Origin: an uncultured Clostridia bacterium
GTDB lineage: Bacteria; Bacillota; Clostridia; Christensenellales; UBA1242
Reading direction: 5' to 3'
Length of the DNA: 64,000 nucleotides
Assembly: GCA_949949035.1 (NCBI GenBank)
Contig: CATLHJ010000001.1
Location: 70,116 to 134,115 of the forward strand
The position numbers were made by a program, and so were the translations under genes. Each line of letters starts with the position of its first letter. Position 1 is the stretch's first letter. The notes under the pieces were generated by a model. The model was given only the letters and a program-made list of their open reading frames with translations, made no database searches and was not told the DNA's origin. This document shows, piece by piece, positions 16,819 to 26,623 of this stretch.

Positions 16819-17541
16819 ATGTTACAGTTGCAAGATATTGTTTACAGTGTTCCCGACGGTAAAGGACGCAAGACCATTTTGGACGGCGTTAATTTAACCT
16901 TTAACGACGGCGAGCGTATTGTCATTACCGGCCATAATGGTTCGGGTAAAACGACGTTGGCCAAAATTATCATGGGCATTATTCAGCCTGACCGTGGGCG
17001 TATTATCTTAAACGGGGAAGACATTACCAAGTTGGACGTTACCGCTCGGGCGAAAAAGGGCATGGCTTTTGCTTTTCAACAGCCTGTACGTTTCAAAGGG
17101 TTAACCGTAGGTGACTTGTTGCAGGTGGCGCACGGAAGGTTTGCTTTGCGTTCGGAATTGTGCGAGTATCTGTCGGCGGTGGGCTTGTGTGCCGCGGACT
17201 ATTTGGACCGCGAACTATCCGGGGAGTTATCGGGTGGCGAGTTAAAGCGCATTGAAATTGCGATGGCGTTACTGCGCGATGGTGCGGTAACTGTATTTGA
17301 CGAGCCAGAAGCGGGTATCGATTTATGGAGTTTTGACAATTTAATCGATGCCTTTGACACCTTAAAAGATGGTAAAAAAATTACCATTATCATTTCACAC
17401 CAAGAGCGGGTCATGCGCAGTGCTGACCAATTAGTGGTTATGCAGTCAGGACAAGTGCAACAGGTGGGTACCCCCGCGGAAGTCTTAAAAGTAATTCGTC
17501 CCGCCACTCCGTGTGCCAAGTTACAAAGGAGCCAAAAATGA
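16819..17541 (+). CDS. sufC: Iron-sulfur cluster scaffold ATPase SmsC/SufC
   Basis: 240 residues, an ABC-type ATPase of the SufC family. Walker A GHNGSGKTT is near residue 40, the signature region is LSGGELKRIEIAMALL, Walker B is VTVFDEPEAGIDLWSF (the SufC-typical EPEAGID), and the H-loop is IISHQ. With the next gene it forms a two-gene SmsCB set, the minimal SUF-like system known from anaerobes. No sufS, sufU or sufD is present here. TATAAT ends five bases before the ATG (leaderless). The stop overlaps the start of smsB (ATGA). Confidence 0.88.
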   Translation: MLQLQDIVYSVPDGKGRKTILDGVNLTFNDGERIVITGHNGSGKTTLAKIIMGIIQPDRGRIILNGEDITKLDVTARAKKGMAFAFQQPVRFKGLTVGDLLQVAHGRFALRSELCEYLSAVGLCAADYLDRELSGELSGGELKRIEIAMALLRDGAVTVFDEPEAGIDLWSFDNLIDAFDTLKDGKKITIIISHQERVMRSADQLVVMQSGQVQQVGTPAEVLKVIRPATPCAKLQRSQK

Positions 17542-18467
17542 GTTTAGAATTTAGTGCTTTGGAACAACAGATGTTGGCGCAAATTGCCGACCTAGAGGGC
17601 GACCCGACGGGGGCGTATAACGTTCGCATTAACGGCGAATCGTACGCGCGGATGTCGACCGATAACGTAAAGATCACGCCCAAAAAAGGCCAAGCGGGGA
17701 TTGACGTGGTGGTTAAACCGAACGTGAAAGGCGAAAGCGTGCATATCCCTGTCATCATTACCGATAGCGGACGCAAAGAATTGGTTTACAATGATTTTTA
17801 CATTGGCAAGGGCGCCGACGTCACGATTGTGGCGGGTTGTGGTATTGATAACTGTGGCGGTGAAGATGCACAACACGACGGCGTACATGCTTTCCATTTA
17901 GGCAAAGGCAGTCGCGTGAAGTACGTGGAAAAACACTTGGGTAGTGGTGCGGGTTCGGGCGGGCGCATTTTGAATCCCGTAACCAAGATTGAACAAGATG
18001 CTGGCAGTAATTTCGAATTGTCAACGGTGCAGTTGGGTGGTGTAACGCGTGCGGTACGAACCACGACCGCCAAATTAGGGGCGGGGGCGAAGTTGCACAT
18101 TACCGAACGTATTTTAACCAGTGACCGCCAAACGGCGAAAACCCAATTTGATGTGACTTTGGCGGGCAAAGGCAGTGCGGTAGAGGTGGTCAGTCGTGCC
18201 GTGGCTCGTAATCACAGTCAGCAAGAATTTATTTCTCACGTGCGAGGTACCACTCAATGTTACGGGCGGGTCGAGTGTGACGGTATCATGTTGGATAAGG
18301 CAGTAATTCGTTCTACCCCACAAATCAGTGCCGAAAACGTGGACGCGACCTTAACCCACGAAGCCACGATCGGTAAAATTGCGGGGGAACAGTTAATCAA
18401 ATTGCAGACTTTGGGCTTGACGGTGGAAGATGCCGAAAATATGATTATTCAAGGTTTTTTAGCATAA
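17538..18467 (+). CDS. Iron-sulfur cluster scaffold protein SmsB (short SufB/SufD family)
   Basis: 309 residues, much shorter than SufB (about 465). The N-terminal part leads into the SufBD right-handed beta-helix (about 80-290) with FHLGKGSRVKYVEKH, SQQEFISHVRGTTQCYGRVECDGI, and the C-terminal block PQISAENVDATLTHEATIGKI, where the conserved Glu/His region used in cluster assembly lies. A preceding AAAGGAG and the ATGA overlap with smsC show translational coupling. Together they would assemble Fe-S clusters for proteins such as NrdG. Confidence 0.87.
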   Translation: MSLEFSALEQQMLAQIADLEGDPTGAYNVRINGESYARMSTDNVKITPKKGQAGIDVVVKPNVKGESVHIPVIITDSGRKELVYNDFYIGKGADVTIVAGCGIDNCGGEDAQHDGVHAFHLGKGSRVKYVEKHLGSGAGSGGRILNPVTKIEQDAGSNFELSTVQLGGVTRAVRTTTAKLGAGAKLHITERILTSDRQTAKTQFDVTLAGKGSAVEVVSRAVARNHSQQEFISHVRGTTQCYGRVECDGIMLDKAVIRSTPQISAENVDATLTHEATIGKIAGEQLIKLQTLGLTVEDAENMIIQGFLA

Positions 18468-18474
18468 ATATAGT

Positions 18475-18503
18475 TTGCCGTTATTAAGCGGCTTTAGTAT
18501 AAT
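18475..18503 (+). promoter_or_regulatory. Promoter abutting the ATG at 18510
   Basis: TTGCCG (18475-18480), 17-base spacer, TATAAT (18498-18503), six bases to the ATG. Leaderless arrangement. Confidence 0.7.
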
Positions 18504-18509
18504 TAAAAT

Positions 18510-19106
18510 ATGGCAGAGATTAAGGAAAATGCAACACCGGCCAACGACGCGCCCTTATATTCGGTAACGGTCCCGTACAACAATTCGTTTTTGGTGGCGG
18601 CGCGCAAAAAGTCCCACATCGCAGGTGGCCTGATTTGTTTGGTCGCCGCGTTGGCGATGGCTGCGTTAGCGATTGCGTCGGTGATTACGGCGGACGGTGG
18701 CGATATGACCATTTTGGTGATTATTTTGGCGGTTTTAGGCGTGGTCATGTTGGCTGGGGCGGTTTATAACTTCTTACACCTGAAACCCAGCGACCGCGAT
18801 AATAACAAAGACGTGATTTTACAATTTTTTGACTACGGCATGAGCGTGGTGCGTAATGACCAAACGACGGGTAAAAACAAGTCCTTGGAAAGATGCTTGT
18901 ACCGTTCCGCACACAACAAACAATATGTGGCCAAAATCTACGATTACGAAAACCGTTTGGAATTTAAGATTCGTACGGGGTCCTACAACGGGGCACCGCA
19001 ATACAGCGTGCAAATTTTACCCAAGGACGTATTGGACGCCGCGCAAAGCAGTGCACTATTGGCCTTTTTGCAAGAACAAGTCGGTAAAGACTACGTCCGT
19101 AAGTAA
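18510..19106 (+). CDS. Two-span membrane protein of unknown function
   Basis: 198 residues. Two membrane helices (about 36-58 and 68-92) separated by a short Asp/Gly turn, flanked by a soluble N-terminus and a C-terminal domain of about 100 residues. The C-terminal domain alternates basic and aromatic residues and resembles a PH-like or YcxB-like beta domain (FFDYGMSVVRND, YDYENRLEFKIR); this resemblance is weak. Monocistronic with its own promoter. Confidence 0.6.
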   Translation: MAEIKENATPANDAPLYSVTVPYNNSFLVAARKKSHIAGGLICLVAALAMAALAIASVITADGGDMTILVIILAVLGVVMLAGAVYNFLHLKPSDRDNNKDVILQFFDYGMSVVRNDQTTGKNKSLERCLYRSAHNKQYVAKIYDYENRLEFKIRTGSYNGAPQYSVQILPKDVLDAAQSSALLAFLQEQVGKDYVRK

Positions 19107-19320
19107 TTAAAAATCAACACTTTTATGGTTCCGTGTTGTTCCGTACTTAATCGGAATGGTTGTAACTTAAAACTGTTCGATATATTAAACACCGTTGTTA
19201 ATGGAGCAGGGCCTCGCGGGTGACGAATTGACAAAAAATGACAAAATTTGACCAAAATTGGCAAATTTTTTTGGTAATTTGTCTTGCATTGGCGATGTTA
19301 AAAGTGTTATGCTAATCGTT
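19107..19320. promoter_or_regulatory. Intergenic region with phased decamer repeats and promoter
   Basis: No gene seen in these 214 bases. Near the left end is an inverted repeat CAACAC...GTGTTG (about 19114-19137). At 19229, 19239, 19249 and 19259 the word TGAC (TGGC in the last) recurs at an exact ten-base period, each followed by an A-tract. An inverted repeat AAAATTTG (19243-19250) / CAAATTTT (19262-19269) overlaps them. The promoter follows: TTGCAT (19284-19289), 18-base spacer, TATGCT (19308-19313), seven bases to the ATG at 19321. The phased A-tracts should give curved DNA and could be an UP-like element or a regulator site. Confidence 0.55.
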
Positions 19321-20172
19321 ATGGTTTTGAATAACGGATTGGTTAAACAAGCGGCAGTAGTACCGGCGGCAGCGGAAGTAACGGTACCGGATTACCGTGT
19401 GTTCAAAGCCGACCCTGTAAGTTACGAATTAACTGATTACGCCTTAGATATCGGTGCCCGCGTGATTGACGCTTATACTGATGAGCAAGGACAGCGCCAC
19501 GCGATTGGTGAAACTTGGGTTCGTGGTACTCAAGGTCACCATTTCGATGCTTTGACCTATTGGGATACTTATTCTTTACCTTGTGAGCAAATTTTTGCCC
19601 GTGAGATACGCGCGGCAGGTGACGGACAGGTGGGGGTAGCGCCGTGCTTTGTTAATCCCGATGAGTTAGGTATCGCGACGCAAGAAATTGGTGGTCAAAG
19701 CGTGGTAACCATTTACAATCGCTTCCCTTATTACCCGCAAGTACGGGTTAGAGACCGTCATCTGCGCAACGAATTGGCCAGACACAAAAAGTTAATGGAT
19801 GCCAAAGATAATGTTGTCAGCGATGTTTACGCTTTGCCGCACTACCAACGCGATATTGGTAGTGAGCATGGGGAAGTAGGTGTGTCGCCAGTATGCTGTT
19901 ATCACTACCAAGGCAACAGTTATGTCTACGTAAATGGTGAATGGTATCGGTCTGAACCGATTAAGGCTAGGTACCAAGCCGACGGCAGTATCCAGTGCGA
20001 TAACTTGTTATTCCCGTCACCGCGCGGTAATGGCCGTGGCGATAAAACCCTGTATTCGTTTTTGAATAACCAATTTATTAGCGATTTAGTAAAGCACAGT
20101 CGCGCCAAGTTATCCCAGTTGCAAATTGACACTACCAAGGGCTTGTTAGCGACGGCAGAAAATTCCAAATAA
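19321..20172 (+). CDS. Conserved-looking soluble protein of unknown function
   Basis: 283 residues, not recognised. Mixed alpha/beta composition with several aromatic and His-rich stretches (GQGHH-like GTQGHHFDALTYWDTY, VCCYHYQGNSYVYVNGEWYR) but no clear catalytic motif. No signal peptide or membrane span from this start. The start at 19321 is set by the promoter geometry (TATGCT seven bases upstream); an in-frame start at 19258 would fall inside the promoter. Expression is likely controlled by the unusual repeat region upstream. Confidence 0.6.
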   Translation: MVLNNGLVKQAAVVPAAAEVTVPDYRVFKADPVSYELTDYALDIGARVIDAYTDEQGQRHAIGETWVRGTQGHHFDALTYWDTYSLPCEQIFAREIRAAGDGQVGVAPCFVNPDELGIATQEIGGQSVVTIYNRFPYYPQVRVRDRHLRNELARHKKLMDAKDNVVSDVYALPHYQRDIGSEHGEVGVSPVCCYHYQGNSYVYVNGEWYRSEPIKARYQADGSIQCDNLLFPSPRGNGRGDKTLYSFLNNQFISDLVKHSRAKLSQLQIDTTKGLLATAENSK

Positions 20173-20201
20173 AACGCTATAAAAAAAATTCAAAAAAAGT
20201 G

Positions 20202-20228
20202 TTGACAAAGAAAATTTTTGCGTATAAT
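20202..20228 (+). promoter_or_regulatory. Promoter of the hrcA operon
   Basis: TTGACA (20202-20207) and TATAAT (20223-20228) with a 15-base spacer, shorter than the optimum. It immediately precedes the CIRCE-like operator. Confidence 0.65.
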
Positions 20229-20229
20229 A

Positions 20230-20256
20230 TTAGCAGTACAAGGAGGCGAGTGCTAG
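20230..20256. promoter_or_regulatory. CIRCE-like operator (HrcA binding site)
   Basis: Left arm TTAGCAGTA (20230-20238), nine-base spacer, right arm GAGTGCTAG (20248-20256). Against the consensus TTAGCACTC-N9-GAGTGCTAA the left arm has two mismatches and the right arm one. The hrcA Shine-Dalgarno (AAGGAGG) sits inside the spacer, so bound HrcA or an mRNA hairpin could affect translation as well as transcription. Confidence 0.85.
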
Positions 20257-20259
20257 CAA

Positions 20260-21300
20260 ATGGCAGAGTTATCAAGTAGACTGCAAGCGTTGTTAATGGT
20301 CAGTGTGGAAGACTACATCCGTAACGCGGTACCAATCGCTTCGGGTGCTTTGGCCAGCCACAGCAACATTGCCAAGTCTTCGGCAACGATTCGCAACGAT
20401 TTGAAGACCTTGGAACAAATGGGCTACTTGCGACAAGTGCACACCAGTGGCGGTCGCGTGCCGACGACCATGGGCTATCGGGCCTACGTTAATCAGGTAT
20501 TAGGCGAAATGAACATCAAGTCGGGTGAGTTGTCGTTTGCGGCGAATACGGTGTCAGGGCGGGTGCAAAGTCTGCCCGCCATCATTGAGGACTTGACCCA
20601 AAAAATCAGCGTGGCGTTTAATTTCCCCGTGGTGGTTAAAACCAAGTTTGACCAACTGCACGTTAACGAAGTAATGATTGTCCCGTTGGTGGAAGGGAAC
20701 ACAATGATCCTTATTAAAACCAACGCGGGTAGTTTGAATGGCACGTTACAGACGGCCGAACCGTTAACTGACAAACAGGCCGAAGACGCCAGTGCGGCCT
20801 TGAATACCAAAGTTCGTGGTTTGACTTTGCAGGCAATGTTGGAAAATTTACCTGCCATTGCCCAAACGATTAAAAAAGATTTGAGTTTCTTTGATGACCT
20901 GTGCTCGGGAATCAGCAAGCAGTTAGAAAAGTTCATTGACGCGAACATCAGTCGTAATTTGAACACGGTGAAACTGCTAGAAATTCCGGAATACAACGAC
21001 ATTCAAAAGATTCGTCAAATCAGTAAGGCAGTCAGCGACGACGCCACGATGAGTAAAGCCTTGGACGCAGAAGACACGGTGGTAATTGGTGCCGAGATTG
21101 ACAATAATATTTTAGCGGACAGTTCCATCGTGAAGTTTAATTATAATGTCTGTGGAGAAAACATCGCCAGCATCGGTCTGGTTGGGCCGGATCGCATTGA
21201 CTATAAACAGTTGATTATCGCCTTGTATGCGTTGTTGTCGCAAACGAAGGAACAACGACTACTGACCGATAATAAAGGAGGTAAAAATGAAGGAAAATAA
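20260..21300 (+). CDS. hrcA: Heat-inducible transcription repressor HrcA
   Basis: 346 residues. N-terminal winged helix (about 1-80: SSRLQALLMVSVEDYI, SSATIRNDLKTLEQMGYLRQVHTSGGRVPTTMGYRAYV), then the HrcA dimerisation and regulatory domain ending in IASIGLVGPDRIDYKQLIIALYAL. It represses class I heat-shock genes by binding CIRCE and is itself kept active by the chaperonin. First gene of hrcA-grpE-dnaK-dnaJ; its end overlaps grpE by 14 bases. Confidence 0.95.
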   Translation: MAELSSRLQALLMVSVEDYIRNAVPIASGALASHSNIAKSSATIRNDLKTLEQMGYLRQVHTSGGRVPTTMGYRAYVNQVLGEMNIKSGELSFAANTVSGRVQSLPAIIEDLTQKISVAFNFPVVVKTKFDQLHVNEVMIVPLVEGNTMILIKTNAGSLNGTLQTAEPLTDKQAEDASAALNTKVRGLTLQAMLENLPAIAQTIKKDLSFFDDLCSGISKQLEKFIDANISRNLNTVKLLEIPEYNDIQKIRQISKAVSDDATMSKALDAEDTVVIGAEIDNNILADSSIVKFNYNVCGENIASIGLVGPDRIDYKQLIIALYALLSQTKEQRLLTDNKGGKNEGK

Positions 21301-21820
21301 AGACACTACCAAAACCGAAACGAAAACCAATGTTAAGGCCACAGCCAAAGCGGCAGAGACAGCGGTGGCGGATACCGAAAAGGTAATTGCGGATTTGCAA
21401 GCCAAAGTACAAGAAAATTTGAATTTGGCTAAATATCAAAAAGCCGAATTTGAAAATTTCAAACGCCGTAACAAAGATGCGGTGACTAATGCTTTTGCGG
21501 ATGGTCAAGCCTACGTCATTAACCAATTATTACCCGTCTATGACGGGGTAGTAGAAGCCAGCAAGAAAATTGCTGATCCGGCGGACTTGGCGGGGTTTGC
21601 TATCATTCGTAAGAAATTGGACGACTTGTTTACGCAATTAGGTATTGAAGCGATTGCCACGGAAAACCAACCGTTTGACCCGAAATTACATAACGCGGCG
21701 GCGGTGGAAAAGGTTGACGGCAAAGCACCGAACCTAATCTTGGAAGAATGGCAAAAAGGTTTCACTTTCCACGGGCATGTGTTACGTCCGGCGATGGTGA
21801 AAGTATCGGGGGGAGCGTAG
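21287..21820 (+). CDS. grpE: Nucleotide exchange factor GrpE
   Basis: 177 residues. A low-complexity Lys/Thr/Ala start, a long helix (about 28-75: AKYQKAEFENFKRRN), and the C-terminal beta domain with GIEAI, FDPKLHNA and GFTFHGHVLRPAMVKVS, all typical. It releases ADP from DnaK. A clean AAAGGAGG precedes the ATG inside hrcA. Confidence 0.95.
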   Translation: MKENKDTTKTETKTNVKATAKAAETAVADTEKVIADLQAKVQENLNLAKYQKAEFENFKRRNKDAVTNAFADGQAYVINQLLPVYDGVVEASKKIADPADLAGFAIIRKKLDDLFTQLGIEAIATENQPFDPKLHNAAAVEKVDGKAPNLILEEWQKGFTFHGHVLRPAMVKVSGGA

Positions 21821-21849
21821 TATGTAGACGGGTAAGTAATCAGCAGTAA

Positions 21850-23744
<1,895 letters not shown>

Positions 23745-23745
<1 letters not shown>

Positions 23746-24899
23746 TGAAAAACCCATACGAATCATTAGGGGTCAGCAAAAACGCGAGTGCCGACGAAAT
23801 AAAGTCGGCATATCGCCGTTTAGCGAAAAAGTATCACCCCGACGCTAACCCGAACAACAAGGAAGCGGAAGAAAAGTTTAAGGAAATTAATGGGGCTTAT
23901 GAAATATTAAGTGACCCCAAAAAGAAAGCCAATTTTGACCGCTTCGGTTCGGCGGACGGCCCCAGTTTTGGTGGCGGCGCCAATGGCGCGAACGGTGGCT
24001 TTGGGGGCTTTAACTTCGGTGGTTTCGGTGGCTTTAGTGATATTTTTGAAAACATCTTTGACGGTGGTATGGATGGCCTATTCGGTGGACGTCGTGGGCA
24101 AACGAAAACGCAACGTGGCAGTGATATTGTCTTGGATATGAACATTACCTTTGAAGAAAGTTGCAACGGCGTTGCCAAGAATGTCACTTTTAACCGTAAC
24201 GAACGTTGTTCGTCCTGTAATGGTACGGGGGCCAAAGATGCCGGCAGTTTGCACGTGTGCAGTTACTGTAACGGTGCGGGGCATGTTAAACAAACCCAAC
24301 GGTTGGGCGCGTTTGGTGTAATTGAAAACGTTGTTACTTGTTCCGTTTGCGGTGGTACAGGGAAAGTGGTAACCGACAAGTGTCGCCAATGTAACGGCAA
24401 GGGCAGTTTGAAAAAACAGGTTGCCTATACCGTCAATGTACCAGCTGGGATTGATGACGGTCAAACCTTAACCATTAACGGGGAAGGCAACATGACCACT
24501 TCGGGAACGGGCATCCCCGGTGATTTACACATTCGAATCCACGTAGAACAACACCCGATTTTGGTACGGGAAGGTTTTGATTTGTACATGGAATTGCCAA
24601 TTACCTTTACCCAAGCCATTCTAGGTACCAAAGTACAAATTCCGGTGATTGGTGGTACTACGCTGTTGGAAATACCACCGAACACGCAAAACGGCACGAT
24701 TCACCGTTTGCGCGGTAAAGGGATTAAACGTTTACGCTCGTTAGGTAATGGCGATTTGGTGGTTAAGATTTTTGTGGAAATGCCGAAAACCATTGATAAA
24801 CGCACTGCCCAATTACTGACGGCGTTGGACAACGATTTACGGTTGGATAGTTACAAAAAAGTTGCGTCTTACCGTAATCGCGTCTACAATAAAAATTGA
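23745..24899 (+). CDS. dnaJ: Chaperone DnaJ (Hsp40)
   Basis: 384 residues. J domain with HPD (YHPDAN) at about residue 31, Gly/Phe-rich linker (about 73-108), four CxxCxGxG-type zinc repeats ([32 protein letters not shown]) at about 147-215, and the C-terminal substrate-binding domain. It stimulates DnaK ATPase and delivers substrates. It starts one base from the end of dnaK, and its TGA overlaps the rsmH ATG, so the cell-wall/division genes downstream look coupled to the heat-shock operon. Confidence 0.97.
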
Positions 24900-25843
24900 T
24901 GAGTCAACCCGCTGTACCCGCTTTTCAGCACGTACCCGTTTTACTGAACGAATGTTTACAGGGCTTGAACCTAAAGCCCAAAATGGTGGTAGTGGACGCC
25001 ACGTTGGGCGGGGCGGGGCACAGTCGTGAAATTGTTAAGCAAATCCGTGGCGGTACCTTGGTCGGCTTCGACCGTGATACCGCTGCTTTGCGTTATAGTG
25101 CCGACGTGTTAAAAGCGGTGGACGGCGTGGCTATTCGTTTAGTAAAAGCCAATTTTGCCGATCTTGCCGACAATTTACACAGTATGGGTATTGACGGTGT
25201 GGACGCGATTTTGGCGGACTTTGGGGTTTCCTCTTACCAAATCGACACCCCCGAGCGCGGTTTTTCTTACACCAAAGATGCCCCGTTAGATATGCGCATG
25301 GACACAGACGCGGAACTGACTGCCGCGCAGGTTGTTAATGGATATTCGTTAAAACATTTGACCGATATTATCAGTCAGTACGGGGAGGAACGTTACGCGG
25401 GGCGAATTGCGGCGGCGATAGTGGCGGCTCGGCCAATTCGCAGTACGGGACATTTAACCCAAGTGATTACTAACGCGGTGCCGGCGGGTTATGGCAAAAC
25501 GGGAGGACATCCGGCCAAACGAACCTTTCAAGCCATCCGCATTGAAGTTAATCAAGAATTAGCCAGTATCGAAAAATTTATTGAGGGGGCGTTGTCGGTT
25601 TTGAAGCCGCATGGCCGTTTAGCGGTGATCAGTTTCCACAGTTTGGAAGACCGCATTGTTAAACAAAAATTCAAATTGGCGGCGACGGACTGCCTTTGCC
25701 CACCCAAGATTCCGCAGTGTATTTGCGGTCACCACGCGACGATAAAATGGTTGACAAAAAAGCCGCTTTGCCCGACAATACAAGAGACAAAGTCTAATCC
25801 GCGAAGTGCTTCGGCCAAATTACGGATCATTGAAAAATTATAG
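24899..25843 (+). CDS. rsmH: 16S rRNA (cytosine-1402-N4) methyltransferase RsmH
   Basis: 314 residues. HVPVLLNECLQGL near the start, SAM-binding VVDATLGGAGHSREIV, DAILADFGVSSYQID, and the C-terminal FHSLEDRIVKQKF motif identify RsmH (MraW). The usual dcw-cluster gene mraZ is absent. The ATG overlaps the dnaJ stop; a TTG one codon earlier is also possible. Confidence 0.95.
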   Translation: MSQPAVPAFQHVPVLLNECLQGLNLKPKMVVVDATLGGAGHSREIVKQIRGGTLVGFDRDTAALRYSADVLKAVDGVAIRLVKANFADLADNLHSMGIDGVDAILADFGVSSYQIDTPERGFSYTKDAPLDMRMDTDAELTAAQVVNGYSLKHLTDIISQYGEERYAGRIAAAIVAARPIRSTGHLTQVITNAVPAGYGKTGGHPAKRTFQAIRIEVNQELASIEKFIEGALSVLKPHGRLAVISFHSLEDRIVKQKFKLAATDCLCPPKIPQCICGHHATIKWLTKKPLCPTIQETKSNPRSASAKLRIIEKL

Positions 25844-25850
25844 GAGGAAA

Positions 25851-26591
25851 ATGGCAACAGCAGTAGAAAGTCCCAGTATTGCTTCGGCCAAAGAAAGAGC
25901 AGCCTCCATTTTGTATGGTAACGAAAAGCCGGTTGAACCGGTAATTGTTGAATACCAGTCGCCGGTAAAGGAAGAACCGAAAACCGAACCTAAATTTAAC
26001 AGTTATTATCGAGCCGAACCGGTGCGGGCTAAACGTCCGACCGCTTACCGCAGTTACGAACCCGTTTACGAACCAACCGTTACGCAAGAGCCACGGGTAG
26101 TACGTCCGTTTTTGGACGCTAATGAAGTAGTAGCAAAAGTGGAAGTGCCGGTCCCGACGGTGGAGACCGCACCGGTAGCGGTGGCCAGCAAAACAGTGGC
26201 CAGTGAACTTGATACTGAATTGGAAACCGGTACCCAATACGTCGTCAAGTTCAAAAAATCGACGGTAGTGGCGGCGGTAGCAGTCGCAACCGTGTTTTTG
26301 TTGTTAACGGTGTTATTTATTGTCAATATCGTGACGCTGTGCACGACAGCGAGTGAAATTAACAATTTAATGCAAGAAGAACAAACCTTACAGCAAGAAC
26401 TTGACCAAGCCCTGCGGGACAGTGAGGCAGCGCGTCGGCAAGTGATTGCCCAAGCGGGAAATAGTACCTCGGGCGGTACGCGTTACGTGGTGTCGACACC
26501 GGTTACTGAGTACACCGCGCCTACGGAAGCCAATATTAACGGCGGCTTTTTTGATTGGTTATGTAAAGCGTTAAGCGGTCTTTTCGGTTAA
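25851..26591 (+). CDS. FtsL-like cell division protein with long cytoplasmic N-terminus
   Basis: 246 residues. The first 130 residues are Pro/Val/Glu-rich and probably disordered. A single membrane span (about 138-162) is followed by a coiled-coil segment (about 165-205: MQEEQTLQQELDQALRDSEAARRQV), the topology of FtsL/DivIC divisome proteins. The identification rests on topology and position between rsmH and a PBP2-type gene. It is much longer than typical FtsL (about 100-120). TAGGAGG precedes the ATG. Confidence 0.72.
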   Translation: MATAVESPSIASAKERAASILYGNEKPVEPVIVEYQSPVKEEPKTEPKFNSYYRAEPVRAKRPTAYRSYEPVYEPTVTQEPRVVRPFLDANEVVAKVEVPVPTVETAPVAVASKTVASELDTELETGTQYVVKFKKSTVVAAVAVATVFLLLTVLFIVNIVTLCTTASEINNLMQEEQTLQQELDQALRDSEAARRQVIAQAGNSTSGGTRYVVSTPVTEYTAPTEANINGGFFDWLCKALSGLFG

Positions 26592-26623
26592 TAACAAATT
26601 TGACTGGGCCATATACATAAAAC

